Positions 18,243 to 25,742 of a DNA stretch of 64,000 nucleotides are shown here, in pieces (the first letter of the stretch is position 1; every line of letters begins with the position of its first letter). Made by a program: the position numbers and the translations under genes. Under the pieces are notes generated by a model that was not told the origin of the DNA, did not search any database, and saw only the letters and a list, made by a program, of their open reading frames with translations. Origin of the DNA: an uncultured Alphaproteobacteria bacterium (GTDB lineage Bacteria; Pseudomonadota; Alphaproteobacteria; RF32; CAG-239). The DNA is taken from positions 90,645 through 154,644 of the forward strand of contig CALXUM010000002.1 in the NCBI GenBank assembly GCA_944391685.1, read 5' to 3'.

Positions 18243-19416
18243 TCAATTAAACAAAGCTCTGGCAATAGCCTCAGGGACCGGCACACTCACGGCATTGCCC
18301 AGCGCTTTATATCTGACGCTGTCCGACATCCTTTTGCCGTCGGCACCATATTCGGTCCAGCCGTCAGAGAAACCCTGTAAACGCTCGCACTCAAGCGGCG
18401 TCAGCTTTCTGACCAGGCGCCCGTCATATATGCCGGGGCTTTCCCGCGCCGTCAGAGTAAATGAAGGATCGCCGTCGTCTTTTATCAGGCGACCGTTTTG
18501 TTTTTTTCGGTGTCGGCCTGGCGTCACGACCGGACAAACCATAATATTTTGTTGAAATGAATTGGCGGTTATGGTCGGGCAGGATCCGTCGCGCAATCCT
18601 CCCGGGTTTTTGCCGCGCGGATAGACGAGAATTTTGGGCTCAAGGTTTCCTCCCGGCAACGAGTTTAGGCACGGAGCCGATCCGTCTGTCGAATAGACGC
18701 GATCCTGCTGGTGGTTTTTAGGCGTACGATTTATTTGTTTGACTTTTTGTAACCGTTTACTTTCAACAACATACGATCCGTTGCCGACGTTGTCGCCGTA
18801 GGTGGCTGTAATGCATAGAGCCTGCTCGTTTGATATGACAGCAGGCGACAGGTTGCGGCCTCCGAGAGGAAATATTTGGCGGCCGGCGAAGGCTCCAGAA
18901 CATCCGACAAAATATACCCGCTCGCGATTTTGGGGTAAAAACCAGTCAGTATCGACAAGTTGCCATTGGCAGTCATAATCCCCAAGGTCGGCAATCTCTT
19001 GCAAAAATCGGACAAAGTCGCGTCCTCCGTGACTTGTAAACAATCCTTTGACGTTTTCAAAGATAAAAACATCAGGTCGCAGCTCTCTAATGCACCGGAT
19101 TGCCTCAAAGAACAAGCCGCTGCGCTCGCCGTCAAGACCTCGCCTTTTGCCAGCAATGGACAAATCTTGGCAAGGAAATCCCGCAGTAATGACAAGCGGT
19201 ACCCCCCCCCTGTCGCTGTTTAATTCCGGAAAAATCTCTAATTGCTGTGACATCCCCCAACTCCTCCGCGTTTTGAAAATGTTTTTTATAAATCGAAATC
19301 GGACCAGGAGCGACCTCGGCAAAATAATGTGCCGCAAATTCAACCCCGGCACGCCGGAATCCTTCGGCAAAGCCGCCTATGCCCGAAAAAAGGTCAACCA
19401 GCACAATCTTTGTCAT
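18243..19416 (-). pseudogene. C5-cytosine DNA methyltransferase, split by a frameshift at a C9 run
   Basis: Two overlapping reverse frames together make one complete Dcm-type enzyme. The 5' part (from ATG 19416) has IVLVDLFSGIGGFAEGFRRAG, the SAM-binding motif I. After GDVTAIRDFSGIKQRQGG the frame must change to continue as VPLVITAGFPCQDLSIAGK, motif IV with the catalytic Cys, then FENVKG (VI), PQNRERVYFVG (VIII) and ALGNAVSVPV (X). The break coincides with nine consecutive C (19202-19210). Explanations are a sequencing error, phase variation by strand slippage, or a true mutation. A methyltransferase in the early region would protect phage DNA from host restriction. Confidence 0.85.
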
Positions 19417-20042
19417 AGCCTGTCCCTTCCGTTAAATATCCGGCTGACAATGGCCAGTGCTTTCATCATTGACGATGTGCCGGCCTCAAACAGGCGGTTG
19501 ACCCGCACCTGATGCGCAATCAGCGACGACAAGGCCATGAGCTGATCGTTTGAAACAAGGTGCATACCGCGCGCCTCAAACCGAAAAGCCGGATCCTGCA
19601 TCCGTTTGGCAATGCCGGCAATCAAACCCCAGTCCGGATCCTCGCGGTCGCGCAACGGCGCTTGTTTGACGACAGACATCCCCTGAGTGTATTCGTCGGC
19701 CAGAATGCCAAGGTCAAACTCCACCAAGCCTGCCCACTCGGGAATATCGGCCGGATCAATCAGACCTTTTGGGGTGGCGTAGTAAAAGAAGTTTGAAAAC
19801 TGCCGCGCCTTGCGATGTTTCCCAAACTCAGCCATATCCCGGCGAAAATCCCATCGGTCGACCTTGACCTCGTAGGTTATGGAAAAATAAGGCGGCCGCG
19901 GCTGGATAAAGAACGCATCCGCGCGTCTGGAGCCGGCCAGTCCGGCGCACCAGCGAAACTCGGGGAAATTGATGTCGTTTTTATGCTCCGGCACCAAACG
20001 CAGGCGGCGCAAAATCTCGGCGGTCGTCTCTTTATCGTTCAT
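19413..20042 (-). CDS. MmcB/VRR-type PD-(D/E)XK nuclease-like protein
   Basis: 209 residues from the ATG at 20042 (AGGGAG upstream); a longer in-frame start exists but lacks a ribosome site. RADAFFIQPRPPYFSITYEVKVDRWDFRRDM holds the D-x(n)-E-V-K core of a PD-(D/E)XK nuclease, followed by FSNFFYYATPKGLI, a block shared with alphaproteobacterial MmcB-like repair proteins. The C-terminal half is helical and ends at the start of the methyltransferase (4-nt overlap). A role in DNA processing is inferred from the fold and the neighbours. Confidence 0.65.
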   Translation of the reverse strand: MNDKETTAEILRRLRLVPEHKNDINFPEFRWCAGLAGSRRADAFFIQPRPPYFSITYEVKVDRWDFRRDMAEFGKHRKARQFSNFFYYATPKGLIDPADIPEWAGLVEFDLGILADEYTQGMSVVKQAPLRDREDPDWGLIAGIAKRMQDPAFRFEARGMHLVSNDQLMALSSLIAHQVRVNRLFEAGTSSMMKALAIVSRIFNGRDRL

Positions 20043-20199
20043 CGCGGCGCTCCCTGAAACTTTGACATTTCGGGCAATAATCAATAAAAACCGTGCCCTC
20101 AATCGGATAAACGCCCCGGCGGGTTGTGATCTCGCCGCCGATTTTTAAGATATTTATCCAAAAATGACGGCAAAAAAGCCTACGCAACAGTCTGAACAT
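20032..20199 (-). CDS. 55-residue basic protein with CPKC motif
   Basis: Reads MFRLLRRLFCRHFW, then a beta-rich middle and IDYCPKCQSFRERRDER. It has an excellent AGGAGG ten bases before the ATG and overlaps both neighbours (20 nt with the upstream gene, 11 nt with the nuclease), as expected for a compact phage operon. The CPKC pair could be half of a zinc knuckle. Function unknown. Confidence 0.6.
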   Translation of the reverse strand: MFRLLRRLFCRHFWINILKIGGEITTRRGVYPIEGTVFIDYCPKCQSFRERRDER

Positions 20200-20581
20200 G
20201 GGAAAAGGCCTCCTTTTTTAATTCTTTAGCCAGGCGATACGCTCGGCAAGCCTCGTCATAGCTTTCGATATCACGCGTCCGGTATGCCCGCTCATGGCCG
20301 TACATCAAACCGGCCATGCGGTACAAAACCTCGGCCTTTGTCATTTTTTTCTGGCGCCACAGCAGATCCAGAACGCCGTCAATATAATTGTAGCCGCGGC
20401 GGAGCCGGAAATCAGGGATAACCTTATACGGCGGCTCATCTTTTGCGGCGAATTCGCCATAATTGCCGCAACGCGGACAGCGCGCGTACAAAGCGTCTTT
20501 GAAGGCAAAGCGCGGCCCGTAGATATCCGCTCCCGTGACCGTTTCCGGCTCGACATCTGTCTGGCAGTTAACGCAGAACAT
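20180..20581 (-). CDS. Zinc-finger phage protein (DUF3268-like)
   Basis: 133 residues from ATG 20581 (MFCVNCQTDVEP), with AGAGG upstream. Two Cys pairs, CVNC at residues 3-6 and CPRCGNYG near residue 38, would bind one zinc; the C-terminal half (QKKMTKAEVLYRMAGLMYG) is helical. This organisation resembles phage zinc-finger proteins of the DUF3268 type, whose role is unknown. Confidence 0.6.
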   Translation of the reverse strand: MFCVNCQTDVEPETVTGADIYGPRFAFKDALYARCPRCGNYGEFAAKDEPPYKVIPDFRLRRGYNYIDGVLDLLWRQKKMTKAEVLYRMAGLMYGHERAYRTRDIESYDEACRAYRLAKELKKEAFSHVQTVA

Positions 20582-20726
20582 CGGCAGCCTCTTGTTTGAG
20601 TTTCTCGCCCTCCGCCTTAAGCTCGGCAATCATCGCCTCAAGCGTATCCGGATTGTGGTTCGCCAAGGCCGCGTATTTCGCAACCTGGACCGATTTGTCA
20701 ACAAAAGCCTCGATTTTTTCCAGCAT
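20568..20726 (-). CDS. 52-residue helical protein
   Basis: MLEKIEAFVDKSVQVAKYAA followed by a charged helix ending in EAADVLR. AGGAGG lies five bases before the ATG, and the 3' end overlaps the zinc-finger gene by 14 nt. Probably a small alpha-helical phage protein; no family recognised. Confidence 0.6.
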   Translation of the reverse strand: MLEKIEAFVDKSVQVAKYAALANHNPDTLEAMIAELKAEGEKLKQEAADVLR

Positions 20727-20735
20727 GGCAGCCTC

Positions 20736-20942
20736 CTATTCGTTGTGTGATTTCAAATCCTTTTCAAGGGCGACAATTTCGCTCAAAGGATAGCGCGGTG
20801 ATTTTTTCTTGACCGGGTCGGCAAAGAAAAACCGCGGACCACGGCCGACCTGCCGCCAGTAGGAAAGCGTTTTGACGCTGACCTTCAGCCTTTCGGCCGC
20901 CTCAGTCGGCGTCAAATTAACCTCGTTTGTCAAATCATCCAT
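20736..20942 (-). CDS. Helix-turn-helix DNA-binding protein (AlpA/excisionase-like)
   Basis: 68 residues from ATG 20942, preceded by AGGAGGTTTACA. VNLTPTEAAERLKVSVKTLSYWRQVGRGP is a MerR/excisionase-type winged HTH reading head, and RYPLSEIVALEKDL is the C-terminal helix normally seen in AlpA/HTH_17 proteins. Overlaps the end of the Rad50-like gene by 8 nt. It could be an excisionase or an early regulator; its distance from attL (about 4 kb) does not decide this. Confidence 0.7.
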   Translation of the reverse strand: MDDLTNEVNLTPTEAAERLKVSVKTLSYWRQVGRGPRFFFADPVKKKSPRYPLSEIVALEKDLKSHNE

Positions 20943-22584
20943 TGTAAACCTCCTCGCAATTTCCGGCCTCAACCCAGTATTTGCGGCCGATGCCGAGTTT
21001 TTTGAGATCCGGCGCCGCCGACGGTTTGGCCGCCATCATGCCGACAAAAGAGCAATAGCTTTGCCCGGCCAGCAATTTAAGCAATCCGGCGCGGCCTTTG
21101 TTGTCCAGAATATCCGCGGCGTCAACGACCAGCGCATGCGAGCCGTCATATTCGGCAATGGCCGCCTGCAGCGTAACCTTGGCGCGAAACTTCTCGCTTT
21201 CTGAGCAAAGGACAAACGGCCGGTCGTTGTAACTGACCGACATGTCGCCGTCAACCTTGACGCAAGCCCACCCGGCAACATAGCAGAGATATTCCAGGCG
21301 ACCGTTGAAATCGGAAAGCCCTTTTTCAAGGGACCGGCGGCGGATACCCTCAGGCTCAAGAACATTGATGATTGCCTGATTTTCCAAAATATTGCGATGC
21401 ACGCGCAAAGCCTCATTGTAGCGATTGAACGACTGCAGGCGCGTCTCGGCTTTGCGGACGGCGTTGCGCGCCTCGTCAACCTCGGCCGGTTGAATGGTTT
21501 TGCCCTGTTTGGCCTCAAGCTCTTCTTTGGCCTTTTTAATTGCCTGCAGGGCACTGTCGGCCAAAATGAAATTATGCTTTGCAGCGTTCAGCTCACGCTC
21601 GGCCTTGCTGACGGCGTTGTCGGCGTCGAGGATCTGCTGTTCGAGTTTTTCGCGCTCCTCGGCAGATAGCGACTGTTTGACCGCCTCAAGTTTGCCGAAT
21701 TGGTAAACGACCGGCTTGCCACAATGCGGGCAGACAAGATCGTAGTTCGGCAGTTTGGGCAGTTTTTCACGCGCCGCGCGCGCCTCTTTCAAGGCCTTTT
21801 GCGCCTCGGTGACTTTTCCGGCCGCATCGTCGCATTTTTTTTCCGTCTCGGCCAGCCCGTCGGCTTTTTCCTGCAGCCGCGCAAGTTCATCGGCACTGAT
21901 GGCCTGGTTGGCGATTTTGTCCTCCAGGTCAGCCCGCGCCAAAGACACGTCAGCTTCAAGAGCCTCGGTCGAGGTTGTCTCAAGGTCGTTTTCCCAGCCT
22001 TGCGGAAACCATGACGCGGCTTTTTTCTCGCCGTAGGTCTCGCCGGCGATAAGCGCCCATTGCGATTTAAGACTGCGGCCTTTTTCTTTGGCACGGTCAA
22101 GAGAGGCGTCCCATCCTTCGGCCTCGATATTATGCCAGACGGCCTCCTGCACTTTTTCCGAAAGACCGGCGTCAGCCAAGGCCTCGCAAAGCTCCTGTTT
22201 GACCGGATCAGCCTTGAGAATATCACGCAACAGTTCGACTTTGTCTTTGTCTGCCATGGCCGGGAAAGCCACCGCACCCACTGCAATGTCGGATGCTTCA
22301 GGGGCGGAAACCCCCTCGGAGCGGCGCTCGCACTTTGGCCAAAATACCTCTACCTTTGCGCCGTCTTCCTCCAACACGACGGAGGCCGCGCCGGCGCCGG
22401 TCTTGACCAGCATGCCGGCTTTGGTCTTTTGCAAGCCGAGCGGAACGCCGCCGCGCAAAGCCGCGGCAATCGGCAACAAAGTGCTCGTCTTTCCCTGGCC
22501 GTTAAGCCCCAAAATCAAAGCAATCTTTGAGGCTTCAACCTCGGCCGCCGCGCAACCCATAAAGTTTTTAATTGTGGCTTTCAT
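20935..22584 (-). CDS. Rad50/SbcC-like ATPase with zinc hook
   Basis: 549 residues. Walker A is LGLNGQGKTSTLL at residues 25-37. A long coiled coil spans about 190-400 and is broken by CPHCGKP near residue 300, the CxxC zinc hook that joins two SMC-type arms. HALVVDAADIL near residue 490 is the Walker B region, with Ala-Asp in place of the usual Asp-Glu. SMC-type ATPases of this size in phages work with nucleases and annealing proteins on DNA ends. It lies 3 bp from recT, and a PD-(D/E)XK exonuclease follows upstream, suggesting one recombination unit. Confidence 0.8.
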   Translation of the reverse strand: MKATIKNFMGCAAAEVEASKIALILGLNGQGKTSTLLPIAAALRGGVPLGLQKTKAGMLVKTGAGAASVVLEEDGAKVEVFWPKCERRSEGVSAPEASDIAVGAVAFPAMADKDKVELLRDILKADPVKQELCEALADAGLSEKVQEAVWHNIEAEGWDASLDRAKEKGRSLKSQWALIAGETYGEKKAASWFPQGWENDLETTSTEALEADVSLARADLEDKIANQAISADELARLQEKADGLAETEKKCDDAAGKVTEAQKALKEARAAREKLPKLPNYDLVCPHCGKPVVYQFGKLEAVKQSLSAEEREKLEQQILDADNAVSKAERELNAAKHNFILADSALQAIKKAKEELEAKQGKTIQPAEVDEARNAVRKAETRLQSFNRYNEALRVHRNILENQAIINVLEPEGIRRRSLEKGLSDFNGRLEYLCYVAGWACVKVDGDMSVSYNDRPFVLCSESEKFRAKVTLQAAIAEYDGSHALVVDAADILDNKGRAGLLKLLAGQSYCSFVGMMAAKPSAAPDLKKLGIGRKYWVEAGNCEEVYNG

Positions 22585-22587
22585 GGA

Positions 22588-23439
22588 TTATTCTCCCCAG
22601 TTGTCCCATTCCTCGCTGTCATCAGCCTGCGGCATGGCAACCGGCGCCGGTTTTTCTTCGGCAACGTCTTCGAAGTCGGCGTCAATAACCGGAGCTTCTT
22701 CCGCCGGGGATTCTTCCGCGGCGGGTTCAGCCGGCTTTTTGGCCTCGGCTTTTTTGGCGCGTTTGGGCTTTGCCGGTGCTTCTTCTGCCGGTTTGACCAT
22801 CTCGCCGGACTGGACAACCTCGGCCGGACGTGTCACCGGCTCAGCCGACACGGACGAATTGTCATCCAGATCGCCGCCGATGGACAGCTCGGGATAAAAC
22901 ACGCTGGCAAAAAAGGTGGCGGCGCGGTAGCGGATCATCATCTCCGGCATGGTCTTCCATTTGCTGCCGTCTTTGCTGTACCAGCCCTCGGCAACTGCCA
23001 TTTTCATATCAACCCACGGCCCGATGCGCTCCTCGCCGTTTTTTTTGTCGGTGGCAATGGCGCGGCAGGCAAGGTTTTCAATGCTTGTTTTGCCGCCAAA
23101 ACCCTGAACCTGCACCGTTCCGTTTGACGCCATTTCATAATGCAGATTATCAACGCGGCTGGTGGTCAGCGCGGCGATGATGTATTTTGACGACCAGGTC
23201 GGGCGGCCTTTAATCACATTCAGGTTTTGCATCACCACAATCGGCGACAACCGGTTGCGCGCGGCGATTTCCATCGCCACAATCACGTTCGGCAGGTTAT
23301 TATAATAAGCCTGCGGCACGATCTGCGACTGCGTCAACAGCTTGCCGATCCGCTGGGCGTTTTCAAAAGCGGCGGCGTCGGACAGAATATCGGTTGAAAC
23401 GGCGCTCGTCTCATTTTTAACAACGACGTCATTCACCAT
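22588..23439 (-). CDS. recT: RecT-family single-strand annealing protein
   Basis: 283 residues. Residues 20-190 carry the RecT pattern: AQRIGKLLTQSQIVPQAY, NVIVAMEIAARNRLSPIVV, MQNLNVIKGRPTWSSKYI and MPEMMIRYRAATFFASVFYP. The last 90 residues are low-complexity Ala/Pro/Glu/Lys ending in an acidic DSEEWDNWGE tail. RecT anneals complementary single strands during phage recombination and replication, usually with a partner exonuclease, here probably the PD-(D/E)XK gene at 23899. Part of the leftward early operon. Confidence 0.88.
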   Translation of the reverse strand: MVNDVVVKNETSAVSTDILSDAAAFENAQRIGKLLTQSQIVPQAYYNNLPNVIVAMEIAARNRLSPIVVMQNLNVIKGRPTWSSKYIIAALTTSRVDNLHYEMASNGTVQVQGFGGKTSIENLACRAIATDKKNGEERIGPWVDMKMAVAEGWYSKDGSKWKTMPEMMIRYRAATFFASVFYPELSIGGDLDDNSSVSAEPVTRPAEVVQSGEMVKPAEEAPAKPKRAKKAEAKKPAEPAAEESPAEEAPVIDADFEDVAEEKPAPVAMPQADDSEEWDNWGE

Positions 23440-23443
23440 GGCT

Positions 23444-23674
23444 TTAATCCTCCTTAAAAGATTTGGTCAAAGTTTCTTCCAGCTCGTCGACCGAAATGTA
23501 GGGCACGCCCTCGTTTTTCAGGTCGTCAATCAGTTTGACAATGGCGCGCATGGCTTTGGGCATGGCATCGTGATAGCAGCCGGCGTTTTTGATTGCCTCA
23601 AAATCAAGGCACGGATTAACCGGCTCGGTTTCCTGTTCTTCCAGTTTCTCAGTTTCAATTTGTTTATTTGACAT
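23444..23674 (-). CDS. Small hypothetical protein, paralogue of the next gene
   Basis: 76 residues from ATG 23674 (AGGAG upstream). Its C-terminal half (AMRAIVKLIDDLKNEGVPYI, then LEETLTKSF) aligns with the C-terminal half of the adjacent 23685-23906 product (ECEIIKLIENEERRGGVAVP, then LRKAIAESF), so the two are tandem paralogues. No known function. Confidence 0.55.
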   Translation of the reverse strand: MSNKQIETEKLEEQETEPVNPCLDFEAIKNAGCYHDAMPKAMRAIVKLIDDLKNEGVPYISVDELEETLTKSFKED

Positions 23675-23684
23675 TTTGTTTCTC

Positions 23685-23906
23685 CTAAAAAGTATCGTTA
23701 AGCTCATTCATGAAAGATTCAGCTATTGCCTTACGCAATGCCTCGATTGGCACAGCTACCCCCCCCCGGCGCTCTTCATTTTCAATAAGTTTTATAATCT
23801 CACACTCAGCATTCATGGCGCTGAACATCATGGCTTTATGAATTCCAAGCAATGGATTGCGTTTTATTTCTGCGCTTAATTTTTCTTCGATTCTGTTTTC
23901 AGACAT
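23685..23906 (-). CDS. Small hypothetical protein containing a C9 run
   Basis: 73 residues (MSENRIEEKLSAEIKRN ...). The codons for RRGGV contain a run of nine C on the forward strand (23759-23767), the same length as the run that breaks the C5 methyltransferase gene. In the present length the frame is open. Paralogue of the downstream 76-residue gene. Confidence 0.55.
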   Translation of the reverse strand: MSENRIEEKLSAEIKRNPLLGIHKAMMFSAMNAECEIIKLIENEERRGGVAVPIEALRKAIAESFMNELNDTF

Positions 23907-24720
23907 TTTTGGTCTCCTTTGTTTTACATTTACAAAATTTTGTGCCGTATGCCGGGCAATAATGCGGCGAGCACATCATTGAATTCGGGTTCGGCAGCCA
24001 AACCCACGGGCTCCCGGATTTACGGAAAGCCTGCAGATCTGATTTGATTTTTTTAATAATGGCATAGGCGAAGTTTTCGGCCATCGCCGGATCATAATCC
24101 TGGACAATGGGCGCCGGCTGGGCTTTGGTCTTGCCGACACGCTTGACGTATATCTCGCGCAGCAGGTCAACCTTTTGCCCGGCGGTGCGGACCAGGAGCG
24201 AATATCCGCCGTATTGCGGAATGTTCACCCGTTTGACCGTCCCGGACTTAAAGTCCTGGATGGTGTGTTTTTGTCCCTCGCGGCCGCGGATGTCGATATG
24301 TCCGGAAAGGACAAAGTCATCGCCGAGATCGGCGGTGAACTCGCCCTCAATGGCAATCTCGTCCAGCTCGGGGAAAACGTCCAGAATGGCATGCGCCTGA
24401 CGGACGGCCTGCAGAACGCCGGCCGATTTGTCAAAAGTCGTGTCATCCCAGATGATTCCCTCGCGGGCGCTTTCGATAATCGAGGCCTCGGCAACCTTTT
24501 TGATTTCCTCGGCATACGGCTGACCTTTTGAACGCAAAACGATCGCCGCCTCAAGCGATTTGTGCATGGCGGTGCCGACGGCGGCGCCGGCCGATGTTTT
24601 GGTTGGCGTCAGGTCAAAACCGTATTCTTCGGAAAGTTCGTTAAAAAACATTTTTGCCGCCGAGCGGCGCGGGCAATCCGTATAATGTGAAAGCGATGAA
24701 CATCTTATAATTGTTGCCAT
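23899..24720 (-). CDS. PD-(D/E)XK exonuclease (RecB/Cas4-like)
   Basis: 273 residues from ATG 24720. SLSHYTDCPRRSAAKMFF is a RecB/Cas4-style opening with a Cys; SGHIDIRG and TIQDFKSG are the catalytic G-x-I-D and D-F-K motifs. The end carries CSPHYCPAYGTKFC, cysteines that could hold an iron-sulfur cluster as in AddB/Cas4 nucleases. It is the natural exonuclease partner of the RecT protein encoded downstream, giving ends for single-strand annealing. First gene of the leftward early operon. Confidence 0.8.
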   Translation of the reverse strand: MATIIRCSSLSHYTDCPRRSAAKMFFNELSEEYGFDLTPTKTSAGAAVGTAMHKSLEAAIVLRSKGQPYAEEIKKVAEASIIESAREGIIWDDTTFDKSAGVLQAVRQAHAILDVFPELDEIAIEGEFTADLGDDFVLSGHIDIRGREGQKHTIQDFKSGTVKRVNIPQYGGYSLLVRTAGQKVDLLREIYVKRVGKTKAQPAPIVQDYDPAMAENFAYAIIKKIKSDLQAFRKSGSPWVWLPNPNSMMCSPHYCPAYGTKFCKCKTKETKNV

Positions 24721-24739
24721 TTCCAATAACCCTGCGTTA

Positions 24740-24788
24740 AAAAAAAAGTATAAAAATGACTTTTATAGTCAAAAATGACTTTATAGGA
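24740..24788. promoter_or_regulatory. Early-leftward control region with repeated phage motifs
   Basis: Contains AAAAGTATAAAAATGAC, then TATAGTCAAAAATGACTTTATA. The AAAGTATAAAA and AGTCAAAAA words recur in front of other phage transcription units. A leftward promoter for the exonuclease-recT operon is expected here, but -10/-35 spacing is poor. Confidence 0.4.
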
Positions 24789-24815
24789 AGAAAAAAAGAA
24801 AAGCAAGAAAAAAAT

Positions 24816-24846
24816 GCCGTTTTTAGAAAAAAAGTCTAAAAACGGC
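24816..24846 (-). terminator. Terminator of the repressor gene
   Basis: A 10-bp perfect stem GCCGTTTTTA ... TAAAAACGGC with an 11-nt loop, followed on the reverse strand by seven T. It ends the leftward transcript of the repressor. Confidence 0.8.
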
Positions 24847-24882
24847 GAAATTGCTTGCTTTTAAGCTGTTTGAAACAAAATA

Positions 24883-25434
24883 TCAGATGCGCTGGAAAAT
24901 GCCGATAACCCGGCCGATGATTTTTAAGTTATCCACCGGGACTTCCTCCGCATAAGCATACGACCGGTTATCCACATAAACCTTGGCCAAACCGGTCAGA
25001 ATATCCGGCGCCATACGGCGAAAAGCATAGGAATCGGTTGTGCCGATAAGATAGACGCCGGCTTCTTTAACCTGTTTTACGCCGGCATCAACCAAAACCT
25101 TGTCACCCGATTTGAAGGTCGGCGCCATTTCATCCGAGCGCACCTCGTACCAGCAAGGCTCGGCCGCGCCGGGAACCAGATTGCCGGTGTAGATGGATTC
25201 GCCGTCGCCCGCAGCATAGAGTTCCTGAACCGTTGTATGCAAACACTTGGCAACCTTTTCCAGATCGGCATACGGCAGGCTTTGCGTATAACCGCCGCAC
25301 AACCGGCGGACGGAATCCGGCCTGACACCGGACGCCTTTTCAAAATCTTTGATATAATTAAAGTTGGCCGCGCGGATCATGGCATAGATTTTTTTGCCGA
25401 GCGCGCTGACCGGCTTTTTGACGGATTTTCCCAT
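24883..25434 (-). CDS. CI-like phage repressor (HTH + degenerate S24 domain)
   Basis: 183 residues. The N-terminus (FEKASGVRPDSVRRLCGG ... PYADLEKVAKCLHTTVQELY) is a helix-turn-helix; residues 95-183 have the LexA/CI C-terminal fold. In cleavable repressors the nucleophile lies in G-D-S-M; here the sequence is SDEMAPTFKSGDKVLV, with Glu in place of Ser, and the Lys position reads YAFRRM, with Arg. Self-cleavage is therefore not expected. ATG 25434 has GGAG seven bases upstream; an ATG two codons earlier is too close. Divergent from the rightward helicase gene across a lambda-like control region. Confidence 0.85.
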   Translation of the reverse strand: MGKSVKKPVSALGKKIYAMIRAANFNYIKDFEKASGVRPDSVRRLCGGYTQSLPYADLEKVAKCLHTTVQELYAAGDGESIYTGNLVPGAAEPCWYEVRSDEMAPTFKSGDKVLVDAGVKQVKEAGVYLIGTTDSYAFRRMAPDILTGLAKVYVDNRSYAYAEEVPVDNLKIIGRVIGIFQRI

Positions 25435-25460
25435 TTTCATACTCCTTTAACGCTAACAAC

Positions 25461-25489
25461 ATCATATATTAAAAAAGTCAATTTTGCAA
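25461..25489 (-). promoter_or_regulatory. Leftward promoter for the repressor
   Basis: On the reverse strand TTGCAA, a 17-nt spacer and TATGAT, close to sigma-70 consensus, ending 26 bp before the repressor start. Confidence 0.65.
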
Positions 25490-25565
25490 TAAAAAACGGC
25501 AAAAACGTCAATAAAAATGATTTTTTTTGACTTTTTAACACCCCTGTAATACGCAGAAAGTCAAC

Positions 25566-25600
25566 AAAAGTATAAAAAAGTATAATAAAGTATAAAAAAG
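25566..25600. promoter_or_regulatory. Three direct AAAGTATAA repeats, candidate operators
   Basis: AAAGTATAAAA, AAAGTATAATA and AAAGTATAAAA follow one another at 11-12 bp spacing immediately upstream of the rightward -35 box. Helical phasing is consistent with a row of repressor sites or an UP-type element. The 302-bp interval 25441-25742 holds no gene. Confidence 0.5.
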
Positions 25601-25629
25601 TTGTTGCAAAAGTCAAAAAATACTATTAT
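25601..25629 (+). promoter_or_regulatory. Rightward early promoter
   Basis: TTGTTG, a 17-nt spacer containing AGTCAAAAAATAC, and TATTAT. This is a near-consensus sigma-70 promoter for the replication operon beginning at 25743. Confidence 0.7.
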
Positions 25630-25742
25630 GGTTAAAAACACGAGGGCGGAATGCGTCAGATCAACGCAGCTAAAACACAATAACCCTGTGCCGCCCTCCC
25701 GCATAACATAAAAGACAGGGTTAAAAAAAGACAGGGGTTATT

